64,000 nt of DNA from Desulfovibrio subterraneus (GTDB taxonomy: Bacteria; Desulfobacterota; Desulfovibrionia; Desulfovibrionales; Desulfovibrionaceae). Numbering within the stretch: the stretch's first letter is position 1; every line of letters starts with the position of its first letter. A model generated the notes under the pieces. It worked only from the letters and a program-made list of their open reading frames with translations, was not told where the DNA came from and did no database searches. Below, one piece after another: positions 44,607 through 54,370 of this stretch. The stretch covers positions 558,001 to 622,000 of the forward strand of contig NZ_BLVO01000012.1 in the NCBI RefSeq assembly GCF_013340285.1. Reading direction: 5' to 3'. The translations under genes were made by a program, and so were the position numbers.

Positions 44607-44833
44607 TTCCTTCTCCCTTTGCCGGACTGGCTCTGGCCTGTCCGGCTTTTGCAGCGTTCTTAGGTCTGCCGCGCCATTGCGGGCGCGGTGGCTTCCTCGG
44701 TCGTGGTAAAAGGCGTGCCGCCAACTGCAGCGTGGCGGACGCCTTATGTTCATGTTGTCCGGTTTCCGGCCTGCCCAGTCGGTTTCCGGAGCCTGTTGTC
44801 ATATTGTGAGGGAAAGAGTTCCCGCAGGGGGCA

Positions 44834-45283
44834 TCAGAAGCCGAGGCCGGTATCCGGCGTCCGGTACAGATCTCTGCCGTAACGGTCCGGCGGAATGGCG
44901 CCGCTTGCCCACGGATCTTCAAACAGCCCGAACGAAGGGCCCCCGCCTGTCCGGGCTGCCTTGCGGCACCGCGTTGAGCAGTAGTGATCCGTCACCGACG
45001 CGGGGATGAATGCGGTGCCGCACTGCTTGCAGGTTCGCTGATCCGTCTGCTTCTGGAACTGGGCTGCGTGCAGGGCGGCGGCAGAGCATGTGCGGCTGCA
45101 GAATTTCTGGTTGTTCCGTCTGGGAATCATGAGCTGCTGGCACCATGCGCACGGAACCGGACTGGCAGCTCTTCTGGAAGCCGAAGAACAGGCTCTGGAA
45201 CAATACTTGGCCTTTCCCATGGCGATGCGGCCGGGTTTTGCGTGAAATTCCTTGCCGCAGGTCCGGCACACGACTACTGGCAT
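44834..45283 (-). CDS. Triple zinc-finger protein (phage-like)
   Basis: 149 residues with a strong ribosome site (GGGAGGAAC). Three C-x2-C units followed by C-x3-C-type halves are spaced along the protein: CRTCGKEF / YCSRACS, CAWCQQL / FCSRTCS, and CKQCGTAF / YCSTRCR. Such repeated zinc knuckles are common in phage and mobile-element proteins. It overlaps the upstream gene by 10 bases. The 227 bases between it and the next gene (44607-44833) hold only a questionable basic ORF. Confidence 0.7.
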   Translation of the reverse strand: MPVVVCRTCGKEFHAKPGRIAMGKAKYCSRACSSASRRAASPVPCAWCQQLMIPRRNNQKFCSRTCSAAALHAAQFQKQTDQRTCKQCGTAFIPASVTDHYCSTRCRKAARTGGGPSFGLFEDPWASGAIPPDRYGRDLYRTPDTGLGF

Positions 45284-45582
45284 GATGTTCCTCCCTCGAA
45301 ATAACGGTTGCAGCGCTGCATGGCCTGCGAAAGCGCGGCATTGCTACGCGTGGTGGGGATCAGTTCATGGTCGAAAAGGGCATAATACAGATGCAGCAGG
45401 CGCTGGTGTTCGCCCGATTCTATCTGCACCATCGGTTCATAGCCCCCTCGTGTGGTCCGCGGACGTATGCAGGCTGCACAGGTCTGCATGCCTTCCCGCA
45501 TCATGTGCCACGGCCGTGTGAAGGTGCGTCCGCAGACGCAGCAGGCGATGTGGTCGTGCTCCGGCATGTGAAGTGGATGCAT
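45274..45582 (-). CDS. Small Cys-rich protein, first gene of the phage-like operon
   Basis: 102 residues from MHPLHMPEH (45582), where GAGG lies 6 bases upstream; the frame extends to 45726 but without a ribosome site. HIACCVCGRTF and TCAACIRPR form a zinc-ribbon-like pair. The family is not recognised. It overlaps the next gene by 10 bases and faces the repressor gene across the operator region. Confidence 0.6.
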   Translation of the reverse strand: MHPLHMPEHDHIACCVCGRTFTRPWHMMREGMQTCAACIRPRTTRGGYEPMVQIESGEHQRLLHLYYALFDHELIPTTRSNAALSQAMQRCNRYFEGGTSCQ

Positions 45583-45628
45583 GAGTGCCTCGCTGTTGGT
45601 GTGGTATGTTCGTGTCATATATACTTGT

Positions 45629-45695
45629 GCACATTTTGTGCGATAAGTAACGTTTTGCCTGTATTCTTTGCACATATATTTCATCATTCGCACAG
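45629..45695. promoter_or_regulatory. Operator region of the phage-like repressor
   Basis: A perfect palindrome GCACATTTTGTGC lies at 45629-45641. Two further GCACA half-sites stand at 45670-45674 and 45690-45694, 20 bases apart (two helical turns). The region lies between the divergent repressor gene and the leftward operon, the normal place for CI-type operators. The same palindrome occurs at 46700. Confidence 0.7.
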
Positions 45696-45770
45696 AAACG
45701 TCAAGGTGTCGTGCGATAATGTTCAAAATAGCTATTTACTTCCTCTCGTAATGCGCTATGATAACAGCAT

Positions 45771-46505
45771 ATGAACAATATTCGCACAGCCAGCGGTGAC
45801 TGGCGCATTCAGGAATTCATAGCCGAGGCCATCGGTCTGGTCGGGGGCATTGCTGAACTGGCGCGCATTGCCGGAGTCAGCGAGCGCACGGTCTATGCGT
45901 GGAAGAATGGCGAGCGGCACCCCAGCAGGACGAATCTGAACCGGGTGACGGAATATCTTGAGTCCATGGTCGACGGGGGATGGGGGCAGACTCCTTCACC
46001 TTCCCGGCAGGCACTCTATGAGCGCACGCAGGACGGCTATGGTTCACCGGAAAGCGGGGGAGCAGGCGCGGCAGATTTTCTCGATTCGTTCGTGTTCGTT
46101 GAAAAGGCCCTTGCCCGCCCCAGCGCGGGAGGAGGGTCGCTTGAGACGGGCGGCGAGCATGACGGTGTGTACGCCTTTCGTCTGGACTGGCTGACGCGCA
46201 AGACCACGGATACCTCGCGTCTGCGGATCATGGAGGTCATGGGGCGTTCCATGGAGAACACCCTGCACAACGGTGACATGTGTCTGGTCAACGAACGTGA
46301 CAAGGAGCTCGTGGAGGACCGGATATACGTTATTCGTGTGCATGACGAAATCTATGTGAAACGTTTTTCGCGTGCACCGGGGCGCTATCTTTTCCGCGGT
46401 GACAACCGGGAGCTTGCGTATCAGGACATAGTGGTGGACGTGACGGACGAGTCGCTCAACTGGGAGGTCATCGGCAGGGTGATCTGGGCAGGCAAGGATT
46501 TTTAG
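45771..46505 (+). CDS. LexA/CI-type phage repressor (HTH + S24 peptidase)
   Basis: A 244-residue repressor. An N-terminal HTH (IAELARIAGVSERTVYAWK, about residues 27-45) is followed by a linker and an S24 self-cleavage domain. The catalytic Ser is in MGRSMENTLHNGD and the Lys in IYVKRFSR. A candidate Ala-Gly cleavage site lies in the linker before the domain. This layout predicts control by RecA-assisted self-cleavage after DNA damage. Divergent operon and matching palindromes fit. Confidence 0.88.
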   Translation: MNNIRTASGDWRIQEFIAEAIGLVGGIAELARIAGVSERTVYAWKNGERHPSRTNLNRVTEYLESMVDGGWGQTPSPSRQALYERTQDGYGSPESGGAGAADFLDSFVFVEKALARPSAGGGSLETGGEHDGVYAFRLDWLTRKTTDTSRLRIMEVMGRSMENTLHNGDMCLVNERDKELVEDRIYVIRVHDEIYVKRFSRAPGRYLFRGDNRELAYQDIVVDVTDESLNWEVIGRVIWAGKDF

Positions 46506-46699
46506 GCAGCTCCGCCGCCCGTGCCAGTGCCTGTTTCACAGAGGGCAATTTTACCGGACATGCCGGCGGGCAGATATTCGTTCGGGGGTCCGGCATGAGG
46601 TCTGCCGGACAATTTGTGCTGCAGATCATTCCGGGCCGTTTTGATATTTTCCGGTTCGATACCTGCGCCCCGGCCCGATCCATCCTTTCATTTATCATA

Positions 46700-46716
46700 T
46701 TGCACATTTTGTGCAA
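46700..46716 (+). promoter_or_regulatory. Second operator copy upstream of the 46746 gene
   Basis: TTGCACATTTTGTGCAA is a perfect 17-bp palindrome containing the 13-bp core seen at 45629. It lies 30 bases before the next start, just after AT-rich TATCATAT, a likely -10 region. The repressor encoded next door should bind here. Confidence 0.72.
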
Positions 46717-46745
46717 AGGACTGCTGCCAACCAAAAGAGCAGGAC

Positions 46746-47120
46746 ATGGAGCAAGAAGGGCATATGCAGGAATTTCTGGTACAGTGCCGCTGGCCGGACG
46801 GAGACGTGGAGTATTTTCTGTCGGACAGCGAAGCAGAGGCCCGTTCATGGGCTGCCGATGCCCGCAGGGACGCAGACTGCGCGGCAGGAGTCTATGGCCT
46901 TCTGGTGTTGGAAACGCCTGATATTGCGGCTTCCTCCAGCGCGGAACCTGTGGCACGATATGCGGGCTATGTTCCCGGCCGGTCGCCTTTTCAGGTTGAT
47001 GCAGTAAAGCTGCATCAGACGGATGCGGAGACGACGGGGCCGGCGGAGCATGCTGGAAATCCGCAGGCAGGGCTGATCCGGTCCGGTACGGTTGGCGGTA
47101 TTATCCAGCGGCTGCAGTAA
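46746..47120 (+). CDS. Small protein under the repressor operator, unknown function
   Basis: 124 residues from MEQEGHMQEFL (46746); an ATG six codons on is an alternative. The protein is acidic with Trp/Ala/Asp-rich helices (CRWPDGDVEYFLSDSEAEA). It has no recognised domain and no membrane segment. Because its promoter carries the same palindrome as the phage-like operon, it should be induced with it. Confidence 0.6.
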   Translation: MEQEGHMQEFLVQCRWPDGDVEYFLSDSEAEARSWAADARRDADCAAGVYGLLVLETPDIAASSSAEPVARYAGYVPGRSPFQVDAVKLHQTDAETTGPAEHAGNPQAGLIRSGTVGGIIQRLQ

Positions 47121-47364
47121 GCCGCGTTGGCGAATGTTATTATCCTCATTGGCAGAGCATATGTTCTGGCAATGATACAAGCAGGCGGGGGCAAAGGTCA
47201 TGTTCCGGCGTGGAACAGGCCTCAGCCACCGGAACGATTTTCAGCTCCATGGCAGCCGCAAACTGTCGCGGAGTACTCCCTTACCTGCAGACGGTGCCAT
47301 GCCGGTTTATCACCCGCATGATTTCCGAATGCCGGCAGGCCATGTCAGCTACAGGAGAAATGTC

Positions 47365-48747
47365 ATGAAAGCTGCGTCGTATGTCCGTATCGCTGTAATT
47401 ATCGCGACGTGTTGTCTCCTTGCTGCCTGCGGCGGTCGCCGCGAGGGCATTGCCGACCTTGATGTGCTGCCGCAGCGCGCCGCTGCCTATCTGCCGGATG
47501 GTGCCGCAAACCCGCTGCTGTCTCCCGAGGTACAGAAGGGGCTGCAATCCCGTTTCTTCGACCGGTTTTTTGCCCCGTGGCGTGCACAGAAGGCTTCGCT
47601 CGCTCCCAAGGTGGCCTTCTGGGGAACAGAAACCTTTGGCCGCAAAAAGGGATTTGCAGAAAACCTGCAGCCATGGTCGCGCCCCCGCTGGGAATCGCTT
47701 GTCTCCATGCAGATGGAGGGCAGCTATCCTTCCATGGCCCGTCATGCCATTGCCACGCGCAACACCTCCTTCCGCGTCATGCCCACGGACAAGCCCTTCT
47801 TCTATAATCCTTCCAGGGCCGGAGAAGGCTATCCCTTCGATTACATGCAAAATTCTGCTGTATGGATAGGCACGCCGCTGCTCGTCACCCATGTTTCCGC
47901 CGACGGCGCATGGTATTTTGCCGAGGCGGGAATTACCTTCGGCTGGCTGCCCGCAGATGCCATCGGCTGGACTGACGAAGCCTTCCGCAGAGACTACATG
48001 ACCGGCACCTATGCCGCTGCCCTGCGTGACAGAATCGTTCTGCGCACGGATGGCGGAGCCTTCGCGGGCATGGCCCATCTGGGCGCCGTGTTCCCCATAT
48101 CCGTCAGTGCCATGATGCTGGAAACAGCCTCTGCCGGAGCGGCGCAGACCCCGCCCGCAACAAATTTGCCCGTTATCATTCCCCTGCGTACAGTCGAGGG
48201 CAACGCCATAGCGGCAACCATCCATCTGCCTCCCACCACCGTGGGGCTTATGCCGCAGGCTATTTCCGCACAGGCGCTCGCACACTTTGCCGACATGATG
48301 ATGGGCCAGCCCTACGGATGGGGCGGTCTGCTCGAAAATCGCGACTGCTCGGCAGCCATGCGCGACCTCTTCGCCCCCTTCGGTATCTGGCTGCCCCGTA
48401 ACTCCAGCCAGCAGGGCAAGGAAGTGGGCACACCCATTTCGCTGGAAGGAAAAACCGCAGCCGAGAAACGGGCCATCATCCTCGAACAGGGCATTCCGTT
48501 CTACACCTTGCTCTGGTTCAAGGGGCATATCGGCCTGTACATCGGCCCGGACGCTGCAACGGGTGAACCGCTGCTGCTGCACGACGTATGGGGTGCCCGC
48601 ACGGAATGGAAGGGCGAGGAAGGACGTGCTGTGGTGGGGCGTTTAGCCGTAACCACCCTGCGGTTTGCCGAAGAGCGTGACGACGTGAAGAAAGACTGGT
48701 TCTACGACAGGCTGCGGGGCATGGTGCTCATGCCGTCGAAGCTGTAG
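47365..48747 (+). CDS. NlpC/P60 lipoprotein peptidase with SH3 domains
   Basis: 460 residues from MKAASYVRIA (47365, GGAG upstream). A signal ends at lipobox LLAACG (Cys near residue 20). Two SH3-like segments follow, then the NlpC/P60 domain: the nucleophile is in NRDCSAAM, and the His in KGHIGLYIG. It probably cuts peptidoglycan peptide cross-bridges in the periplasm. A remark: the start is more than 160 bases inside a longer open frame; the signal peptide decides. Confidence 0.9.
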   Translation: MKAASYVRIAVIIATCCLLAACGGRREGIADLDVLPQRAAAYLPDGAANPLLSPEVQKGLQSRFFDRFFAPWRAQKASLAPKVAFWGTETFGRKKGFAENLQPWSRPRWESLVSMQMEGSYPSMARHAIATRNTSFRVMPTDKPFFYNPSRAGEGYPFDYMQNSAVWIGTPLLVTHVSADGAWYFAEAGITFGWLPADAIGWTDEAFRRDYMTGTYAAALRDRIVLRTDGGAFAGMAHLGAVFPISVSAMMLETASAGAAQTPPATNLPVIIPLRTVEGNAIAATIHLPPTTVGLMPQAISAQALAHFADMMMGQPYGWGGLLENRDCSAAMRDLFAPFGIWLPRNSSQQGKEVGTPISLEGKTAAEKRAIILEQGIPFYTLLWFKGHIGLYIGPDAATGEPLLLHDVWGARTEWKGEEGRAVVGRLAVTTLRFAEERDDVKKDWFYDRLRGMVLMPSKL

Positions 48748-48930
48748 GGCTTTTGCACGCGGGCCTGCGTTTCTTCGTTCAGCCCTGTCAGTCGCTGCGT
48801 GAGTCTGACGGTCAGCTTGGCCGTCTGCATGGTTGTCTGCATGGTTGACACAATCCCGTTTATGGCTACTCTGCCGGAAGGCATGGGCGGAGCATAACTC
48901 TGTAAGGATATGTTCGTCTTATCTGGGCGT

Positions 48931-48957
48931 GTGTGGCCGCGTGTGGCCGCGTGTGGC
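48931..48957. repeat. 10-bp tandem repeat
   Basis: GTGTGGCCGC occurs 2.7 times. It lies in the 390-base gap (48748-49137) before mtaB, which shows also a doubled GTCTGCATGGTTG (about 48832-48855) and no gene I can support. Confidence 0.85.
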
Positions 48958-49137
48958 GTTCCATGCCTGTTCGTGTGCCGGATGCCCGCAATTCCGCAAG
49001 CCGAAGCAGGGGCCGGCGCAGGCTCCTTCCGTTATGAAGGGGCTCAAGCACCGTCAATACCCTCAAGGAACCTTCAGGCAACTCCGGACAGGCATAGAAT
49101 CCCACCGGTCGGCACGGTTCCGGTTTCAGGACACCGC

Positions 49138-50433
49138 ATGAGTGATTTTCATACATTCTACATGTCTACCCATGGCTGCAAGATAAACCAGTACGAAACA
49201 CAGGCCCTTCGGGAAGTCTGGACACGTCGCGGACTTCGCGAAGTGCAATCGGCCGCAGATGCCGCGGTGGTACTGGTCAACTCATGCGCCGTCACAGCCA
49301 AGGCTGTGAGCGAACTGCGCAACGTGGTGCGGCAGGCCAACAGGGCCAACCCGCAGGCGCGGATTATTATCACCGGCTGCGCCGCGCAGGTCATGGGCAA
49401 GGAGCTTGCTTCCCTGCCGGGCGTGGTGGAAGTGGTGCCGCAGGAGGAAAAAGCCTCCCTGAAGAACTGGCCCCGCAAGCCGGAAGAAGGCGGCGATGTT
49501 CAAGCCTTTCCCGCCTTTTCCATCAGCAGCTACAACCGCGCCCGTGCCGTGGTCAAAGTGCAGGATGGCTGTTCACACCGCTGCACCTATTGCATAGTGC
49601 CGCTTACGCGCGGCCGGTCCCGCTCTCGGGCCATTGCAGACATCGTTTCCGAATCCCGCTCCCTGCTCGAAGCCGGATTCCGCGAAATCATTCTTTCAGG
49701 AGTCAATCTGCGGCAGTTCGGCAAAGACCTGCCATATACCCCCGACTTCTGGGATCTCGTATCCACGCTGGAAAGCTCTTTAGGGCCGGACTGGGCTGGC
49801 GAAGCCCGATTCCGCCTGTCGTCGCTGGAACCCGGCCAACTCGATGCCCGCGCTCTGGAAACCCTTGGCGCATCGCGCCTTGTGGCTCCGCAGCTGCACA
49901 TATCCATGCAGTCGGGCAGCGATTCCGTGCTCAAGCGTATGGGACGCGGCCATTACAAGGTGACCCCCCTGCTTGAGTTTCTGGAACACCTGCGCTCCGT
50001 ATGGCCCGTATACGGTCTGGGAGCGGACATCCTCATGGGCTTCCCCGGTGAGACAGAAGAGGAATTCGCGCAAACGGTGGAGGCGGTGAAAGCCATGCCG
50101 CTTACCTATGCCCATGTTTTTCCCTATTCGCGTCGCCCCGGCACTGCGGCTTCGGTCATGCCGGACCAGCTCGACAAGCAGATCAAAGCCGGGCGCGCAA
50201 AAGTCGTGCGGGAAATCGTGGCTGCGAAGAAGACCGCTTTTCTGCAATGGCTGGTGGATAGCGCAACGCAACTTGATGTGGTGCTGCAGTCCGGGCAGAC
50301 CAGAAGCGGTATTTCGCAATTCTATACGGAATGCCATTTCCCCCTGCTTCCCTTCGGGGCAGGGCAGCGCGATATCGTCAGAGGCGTCGCCACGGCCGTG
50401 CGCAAGCGAGGACTGGTAGTGCGCCCGCTGTAG
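49138..50433 (+). CDS. mtaB: tRNA t6A37 methylthiotransferase MtaB
   Basis: Radical-SAM enzyme that makes ms2t6A37 in tRNA decoding ANN codons. The start at 49138 (MSDFHTF, 431 residues) is preferred over the open frame from 48910. The UPF0004 domain has THGCKINQYET, NSCAVTAKA and ITGCAAQV with three Cys. The radical-SAM cluster is CSHRCTYC, and GADILMGFPGETEEEF lies in the core. A TRAM domain ends the protein. Some members are annotated as YqeV/MiaB-like. Confidence 0.9.
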   Translation: MSDFHTFYMSTHGCKINQYETQALREVWTRRGLREVQSAADAAVVLVNSCAVTAKAVSELRNVVRQANRANPQARIIITGCAAQVMGKELASLPGVVEVVPQEEKASLKNWPRKPEEGGDVQAFPAFSISSYNRARAVVKVQDGCSHRCTYCIVPLTRGRSRSRAIADIVSESRSLLEAGFREIILSGVNLRQFGKDLPYTPDFWDLVSTLESSLGPDWAGEARFRLSSLEPGQLDARALETLGASRLVAPQLHISMQSGSDSVLKRMGRGHYKVTPLLEFLEHLRSVWPVYGLGADILMGFPGETEEEFAQTVEAVKAMPLTYAHVFPYSRRPGTAASVMPDQLDKQIKAGRAKVVREIVAAKKTAFLQWLVDSATQLDVVLQSGQTRSGISQFYTECHFPLLPFGAGQRDIVRGVATAVRKRGLVVRPL

Positions 50434-50652
50434 TCTTTGCCATATGCCGGAGCATGGTGTATGCTGCGTACTTGAACAAAGGTGCGTTGTAGCGTATCGG
50501 GGCCTACCGTTTAGCATGTGCGGTTTTTCCGGCTGTCGGTCAAACCGTTGCATGCTCCGGACGCAGCGTGACCGCAGCGGTCAGACGCCCCCCATAGAAC
50601 AGACTTTTTCCGCCCTGCCGATGCAGGGCGTTACCTTATCAAGAGGCTCGCG

Positions 50653-51534
50653 ATGCTGAGAAGTATGACTGGTTTCGGACGGTGTTTCATGGAAGGCGAC
50701 GGCTTTACCATGACGTGGGAAGTACGCAGTGTGAACAGCCGCCATCTGGACGTCAAATGGCGGCTGCCTGTCATGGTGCGCTCGGCCGAGGCGCGCTTCG
50801 AAAAGGTCGTGCGCCGGTTCGCCACACGCGGCAGGGTGGATGTGTCCCTGAACCTGCAGGTGCATAAGGCCGAGCTCATGGCGGTTACGTTCAACGCCTC
50901 GCAGGCTGGTGCCATGCTGGATCAGCTCGGCGCTTTTGCAGCCTCGCGGGGCGAAGCATTTGCACCGGACTACAACCGTCTGCTCGGCATGGGCTTCCTG
51001 TGGGAAGACAGCGGCGCGGAGCTGGATGAAGTGTTTGTGAGCAGGCTTGAAGAAGGCCTTGCCGGAGCACTGCAGGACTGGAACCTTTCCCGCGAGGCAG
51101 AAGCCGTGGCGCTGGAAAAGGACATGCTGGACCGCATTGCCCGCATGGAAGAATGGACGGCACTCATCAACGAACGTGCTCCCCAGATCAAGGAAGACCG
51201 CTTTGCCCTGGTGCGCGAGCGCCTGCGCGAAGTGCTCGCCCGTAACGAAGTGGATCTGGAAGAACAGCGTTTTCTGCAGGAAATCACGCTGCTTTCCGAC
51301 AAGCTCGATGTGAGCGAAGAAATCACCCGCCTAAACACCCATCTTGTCCGTCTGCGCGAACTCATGCAGTCCGGCGGCGACGCAGGCAAGCGCCTCGATT
51401 TTACGCTGCAGGAATGCTTCCGCGAGATAAATACCTGCGGCAACAAGATTCAGGACCCCCAGATCTCCCATGTCGTGGTGGACTTCAAGAACGAAATGGA
51501 AAAGTGCCGCGAGCAGGTGCAGAATCTGGAGTAA
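50653..51534 (+). CDS. yicC: YicC family endoribonuclease-like protein
   Basis: 293 residues with LRSMTGFGRC at the N-terminus, VRSVNSRHLDVKWRLP, and the C-terminal block ECFREINTCGNKIQDPQIS. YicC proteins are RNA-degrading factors. It begins the yicC-remA-gmk-pyrF operon, 6 bases before the next gene. A GCCCTGC/GCAGGGC hairpin lies just upstream (about 50612-50629). Confidence 0.92.
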   Translation: MLRSMTGFGRCFMEGDGFTMTWEVRSVNSRHLDVKWRLPVMVRSAEARFEKVVRRFATRGRVDVSLNLQVHKAELMAVTFNASQAGAMLDQLGAFAASRGEAFAPDYNRLLGMGFLWEDSGAELDEVFVSRLEEGLAGALQDWNLSREAEAVALEKDMLDRIARMEEWTALINERAPQIKEDRFALVRERLREVLARNEVDLEEQRFLQEITLLSDKLDVSEEITRLNTHLVRLRELMQSGGDAGKRLDFTLQECFREINTCGNKIQDPQISHVVVDFKNEMEKCREQVQNLE

Positions 51535-51540
51535 CCGCGC

Positions 51541-51795
51541 ATGAAGGGTAACAGGCTCCTCAACATCGGATTCGGCAATTTCGTGGTAGCGAGCCGTGTC
51601 ATAGGCATTTACAGCCCGACTTCCGCCCCCATGCGGCGTGTGCGTGAAGATGCCCGCGCAGAAGGCAGGCTCGTGGATGCCACGCAGGGCAGAAAAACGC
51701 GTTCCATAGTGATTACCGACTCCAATCATGTTATTCTCTCCGCCATACAGGCGGAAACCATAGGTCAACGATTCATACAGGAGGATGAGGCATAA
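51541..51795 (+). CDS. remA: RemA-like DUF370 protein
   Basis: 84 residues of the RemA/DUF370 family, DNA-binding regulators known from Bacillus biofilm genes. Diagnostic parts are [38 protein letters not shown] and [17 protein letters not shown]. It lies between yicC and gmk, the conserved position. The stop codon shares one base with the gmk start. Confidence 0.9.
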   Translation: MKGNRLLNIGFGNFVVASRVIGIYSPTSAPMRRVREDARAEGRLVDATQGRKTRSIVITDSNHVILSAIQAETIGQRFIQEDEA

Positions 51796-52493
51796 TGGTG
51801 CCTGACACACAAGACGCAACCGGAAAACAGGAGCAGGGCGTATCCTTGTCCCGCAGGGACAGGATAGAAGCAGAACGTACAGGCATTGTGCTGGTGCTCT
51901 GCGCGCCGTCCGGTACTGGCAAGACAACGCTTACCAGGCGTCTTCTCGAAGAATTCCACCGCTTCGAATTTTCCGTTTCCTACACCACCCGTCAGCCCCG
52001 CGAGGGCGAACAACACGGAAAGGACTACTTCTTCGTGTCCGAAGATGAGTTCAACGAAAAGCGGGAAGCAGGCTTTTTTGCCGAATGGGCCGAAGTGCAC
52101 GGCAACTATTACGGCACCCCCAAGGAAGAAACCCTTCGCAAGCTCGCAGCCGGCAAGGATATTCTTTTCGATATCGATGTTCAGGGAGCGGGCCAGCTGC
52201 ACGGCAGCCTCAAGCAGGGGTGTTACGTATTCATCCTGCCGCCTTCTCGCGGTGAACTGGAACGTCGTCTTCGCGGAAGGGGAACCGATTCCGAGGCAAC
52301 CATCGCCAAGCGCCTTGCCAATGCCGAAAAGGAAATGCAGCAGGCTCACTGGTTCAACGCATGGATCGTGAACGACGATCTCGACCGGGCGTATGATGAA
52401 CTGCGCAGCGCCTACCTTGCAGCGACATTGTCTCCCTCATGTCACCCGTCACTGGTGAACAGCATCATGAAGGGATGGAGGAACAATGGCTGA
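51795..52493 (+). CDS. gmk: Guanylate kinase
   Basis: GMP kinase of 232 residues. The P-loop [11 protein letters not shown] is at residues 36-46, after an unusual 30-residue polar N-terminal extension; a later start is possible but none has a strong ribosome site. The GMP-binding part has [23 protein letters not shown] and [17 protein letters not shown] is the Walker B-like segment. It overlaps pyrF by 8 bases. Confidence 0.95.
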   Translation: MVPDTQDATGKQEQGVSLSRRDRIEAERTGIVLVLCAPSGTGKTTLTRRLLEEFHRFEFSVSYTTRQPREGEQHGKDYFFVSEDEFNEKREAGFFAEWAEVHGNYYGTPKEETLRKLAAGKDILFDIDVQGAGQLHGSLKQGCYVFILPPSRGELERRLRGRGTDSEATIAKRLANAEKEMQQAHWFNAWIVNDDLDRAYDELRSAYLAATLSPSCHPSLVNSIMKGWRNNG

Positions 52494-53184
52494 TCTCGTC
52501 ATAGCGCTTGATTACCCTGACGCACGCGGAGCCCTCGGCATGGCGGAGCGCCTGAAAGGCGCGGATGTGTGGATGAAGGTGGGACTGGAGCTGTTCACTG
52601 CAGAAGGCCCGTCACTCATTTCCCGCATCAAGGATCTGGGCTTCAAGGTCTTTCTGGACATGAAGTTCTTCGACATCCCCAACACCGTGCGCGGTGCTGT
52701 GCGTTCCAGCGTGCGGCACGGAGTGGACATGGTGAATATCCATCTCATGGGCGGCGAACGCATGGCCCGTGCCGCCATGGAAGGGTTGCATGAAGGCGCG
52801 GCAGGTTCCGGCGCATCGCCCATTCTGCTCGGCGTAACCGTGCTTACCTCCATGTCGCAGGAAGACCTGCCGAAGGGCTTTTCCACCACGCTGCCGGAAA
52901 CCGTTCTGCAGCTGGCTTCGGCCGGTAACAGCTGGGGTATTCACGGTGTGGTCTGTTCCGGCCACGAGGTGGTCGCCATAAAAAATAGTTGTGGAAAAGG
53001 CTATTTATGCCTTACTCCTGGAATACGTCCTGTTGCCTTGGGCGATGACCAGCGCAGGACCATGACCCCTGCCGAGGCCGTGCAGGCCGGTTCGGACTTT
53101 CTGGTGGTGGGACGGCCCGTCACGGGATCGGACGACCCCGCACAGGCGGCTCATGCCATTCTCGAGGCCATGAAGCAGGCATAG
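52486..53184 (+). CDS. pyrF: Orotidine 5'-phosphate decarboxylase
   Basis: UMP-forming decarboxylase, 232 residues. The catalytic DxKxxD tetrad region is [13 protein letters not shown]. The phosphate site is in CLTPGIRP, and [14 protein letters not shown] closes the barrel. It is in the yicC-remA-gmk operon, coupled by overlap with gmk. Confidence 0.95.
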   Translation: MADLVIALDYPDARGALGMAERLKGADVWMKVGLELFTAEGPSLISRIKDLGFKVFLDMKFFDIPNTVRGAVRSSVRHGVDMVNIHLMGGERMARAAMEGLHEGAAGSGASPILLGVTVLTSMSQEDLPKGFSTTLPETVLQLASAGNSWGIHGVVCSGHEVVAIKNSCGKGYLCLTPGIRPVALGDDQRRTMTPAEAVQAGSDFLVVGRPVTGSDDPAQAAHAILEAMKQA

Positions 53185-53310
53185 GGCGTCATCGGAAAAT
53201 ACAGATAATTCCACCGTGCGGAGGCTGCAGGCTTCCGCACGGTGATGCAAACATTGTTGTCTGAAGACGGAGGCCGCACACACAGTCGGCCCTCGCCCGT
53301 GGGAGAGAGT

Positions 53311-54222
53311 ATGGGAGAGCAGAAGGAACACGCGAGCGCAAGCAAGGAACGTGAACCGATCAAGGGTATCTTCTCCACGCAGGAACTGAAGAAAGTGGGC
53401 GCGGGCACTACAGTGCGCAAGACCGTGCAGAAGGCCTTCTGGTTTGCGGAAGAAAAGAGCGGCAAGATCGAAGTGCAGCCACTGAACGCCAACTATGTGC
53501 CTTCCGGCCCCAAACGCATCGTCTCCATTGAAGAACTTATCGAAAAGTTTCAGCCGGAACCGGAATTCTACATGCAGACCGTGTTCCCCAAGATGAAAGA
53601 GCTGAACAAGACCATCGCCCGTGCCGACAGGCACCGCCAGCGGGGCGAGGGCTTCAGTGCCGAATTCGAATACGGCAACGCGCTCAAGGTGGACGAGCAG
53701 AACGTGCGCGCCAACTTCGGGCTCGGACTCACCTATCTTGAGCGTGGCGAAACGGAAAAGGCCGACAATATTTTCGAGCGCCTCGTCAAACTGGATGCCG
53801 CCTTTGACGTGGAACACAAGCACCTGTTCAACGAGTTCGGCATAAACCTGCGCAAGAACAAGATGCTCGATCAGGCTGGGGATTACTACGCACGCGCCCT
53901 TGAACTTTCCGGAAACGACGAGAACCTGCATTACAATGTGGCCCGGGTGCGCCTTGAAAAGCAGGAATATGCCCCTTGCGTGGAACATTTGATGAAATGC
54001 CTTGCCATCAATCCCGCGCTGGATGCCGCAGTGAAATTTCTGCTCTGGCTCAAGCAGAAGGAATTTGTTCCGGCGGACAAGAAGGCCGAGGTGGATGCCC
54101 AGCTTGTCAAATCCGCACAGGCCATCAAACAGCAGAAAGAGCAGGGCGAAGGCGCCCCCGCTTCTGCAGGAAATGCCCCCGCGGCGGAAGATACTTCCGC
54201 AGCAACGGAAGGGGGAGAATAG
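53311..54222 (+). CDS. TPR-repeat protein
   Basis: 303 residues from MGEQKEHAS (53311) with GGGAGAG upstream. The first 95 residues are mixed. Four or so tetratricopeptide repeats follow (about residues 115-245): ANFGLGLTYLERGETEKA, HLFNEFGINLRKNKM, and DENLHYNVARVRLEKQEY. The C-terminal tail is Ala/Glu-rich and disordered. It is a scaffold-type protein; partners are unknown. It is 126 bases after pyrF and may not be in that operon. Confidence 0.8.
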   Translation: MGEQKEHASASKEREPIKGIFSTQELKKVGAGTTVRKTVQKAFWFAEEKSGKIEVQPLNANYVPSGPKRIVSIEELIEKFQPEPEFYMQTVFPKMKELNKTIARADRHRQRGEGFSAEFEYGNALKVDEQNVRANFGLGLTYLERGETEKADNIFERLVKLDAAFDVEHKHLFNEFGINLRKNKMLDQAGDYYARALELSGNDENLHYNVARVRLEKQEYAPCVEHLMKCLAINPALDAAVKFLLWLKQKEFVPADKKAEVDAQLVKSAQAIKQQKEQGEGAPASAGNAPAAEDTSAATEGGE

Positions 54223-54370
54223 CCTCTTCCCAGCCGGAGAAGTGGCATAAAGCAGGCGGGAGCAGGTTCAGGAATCATGCAGCTTCCGGTGGGCCGTACA
54301 GCGTGACGCGGTGTACGGCGGGCGAGCCGGTTTGATGAATGCGTGATTCGTTCACCAGACAGGAGCACAC

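Noticed and set aside
44530-44922. A basic small ORF between the zinc-finger and OB-like genes
   Set aside because: It overlaps the better-supported OB-like gene, has no ribosome site, and is Arg/Pro-rich like a shadow frame.
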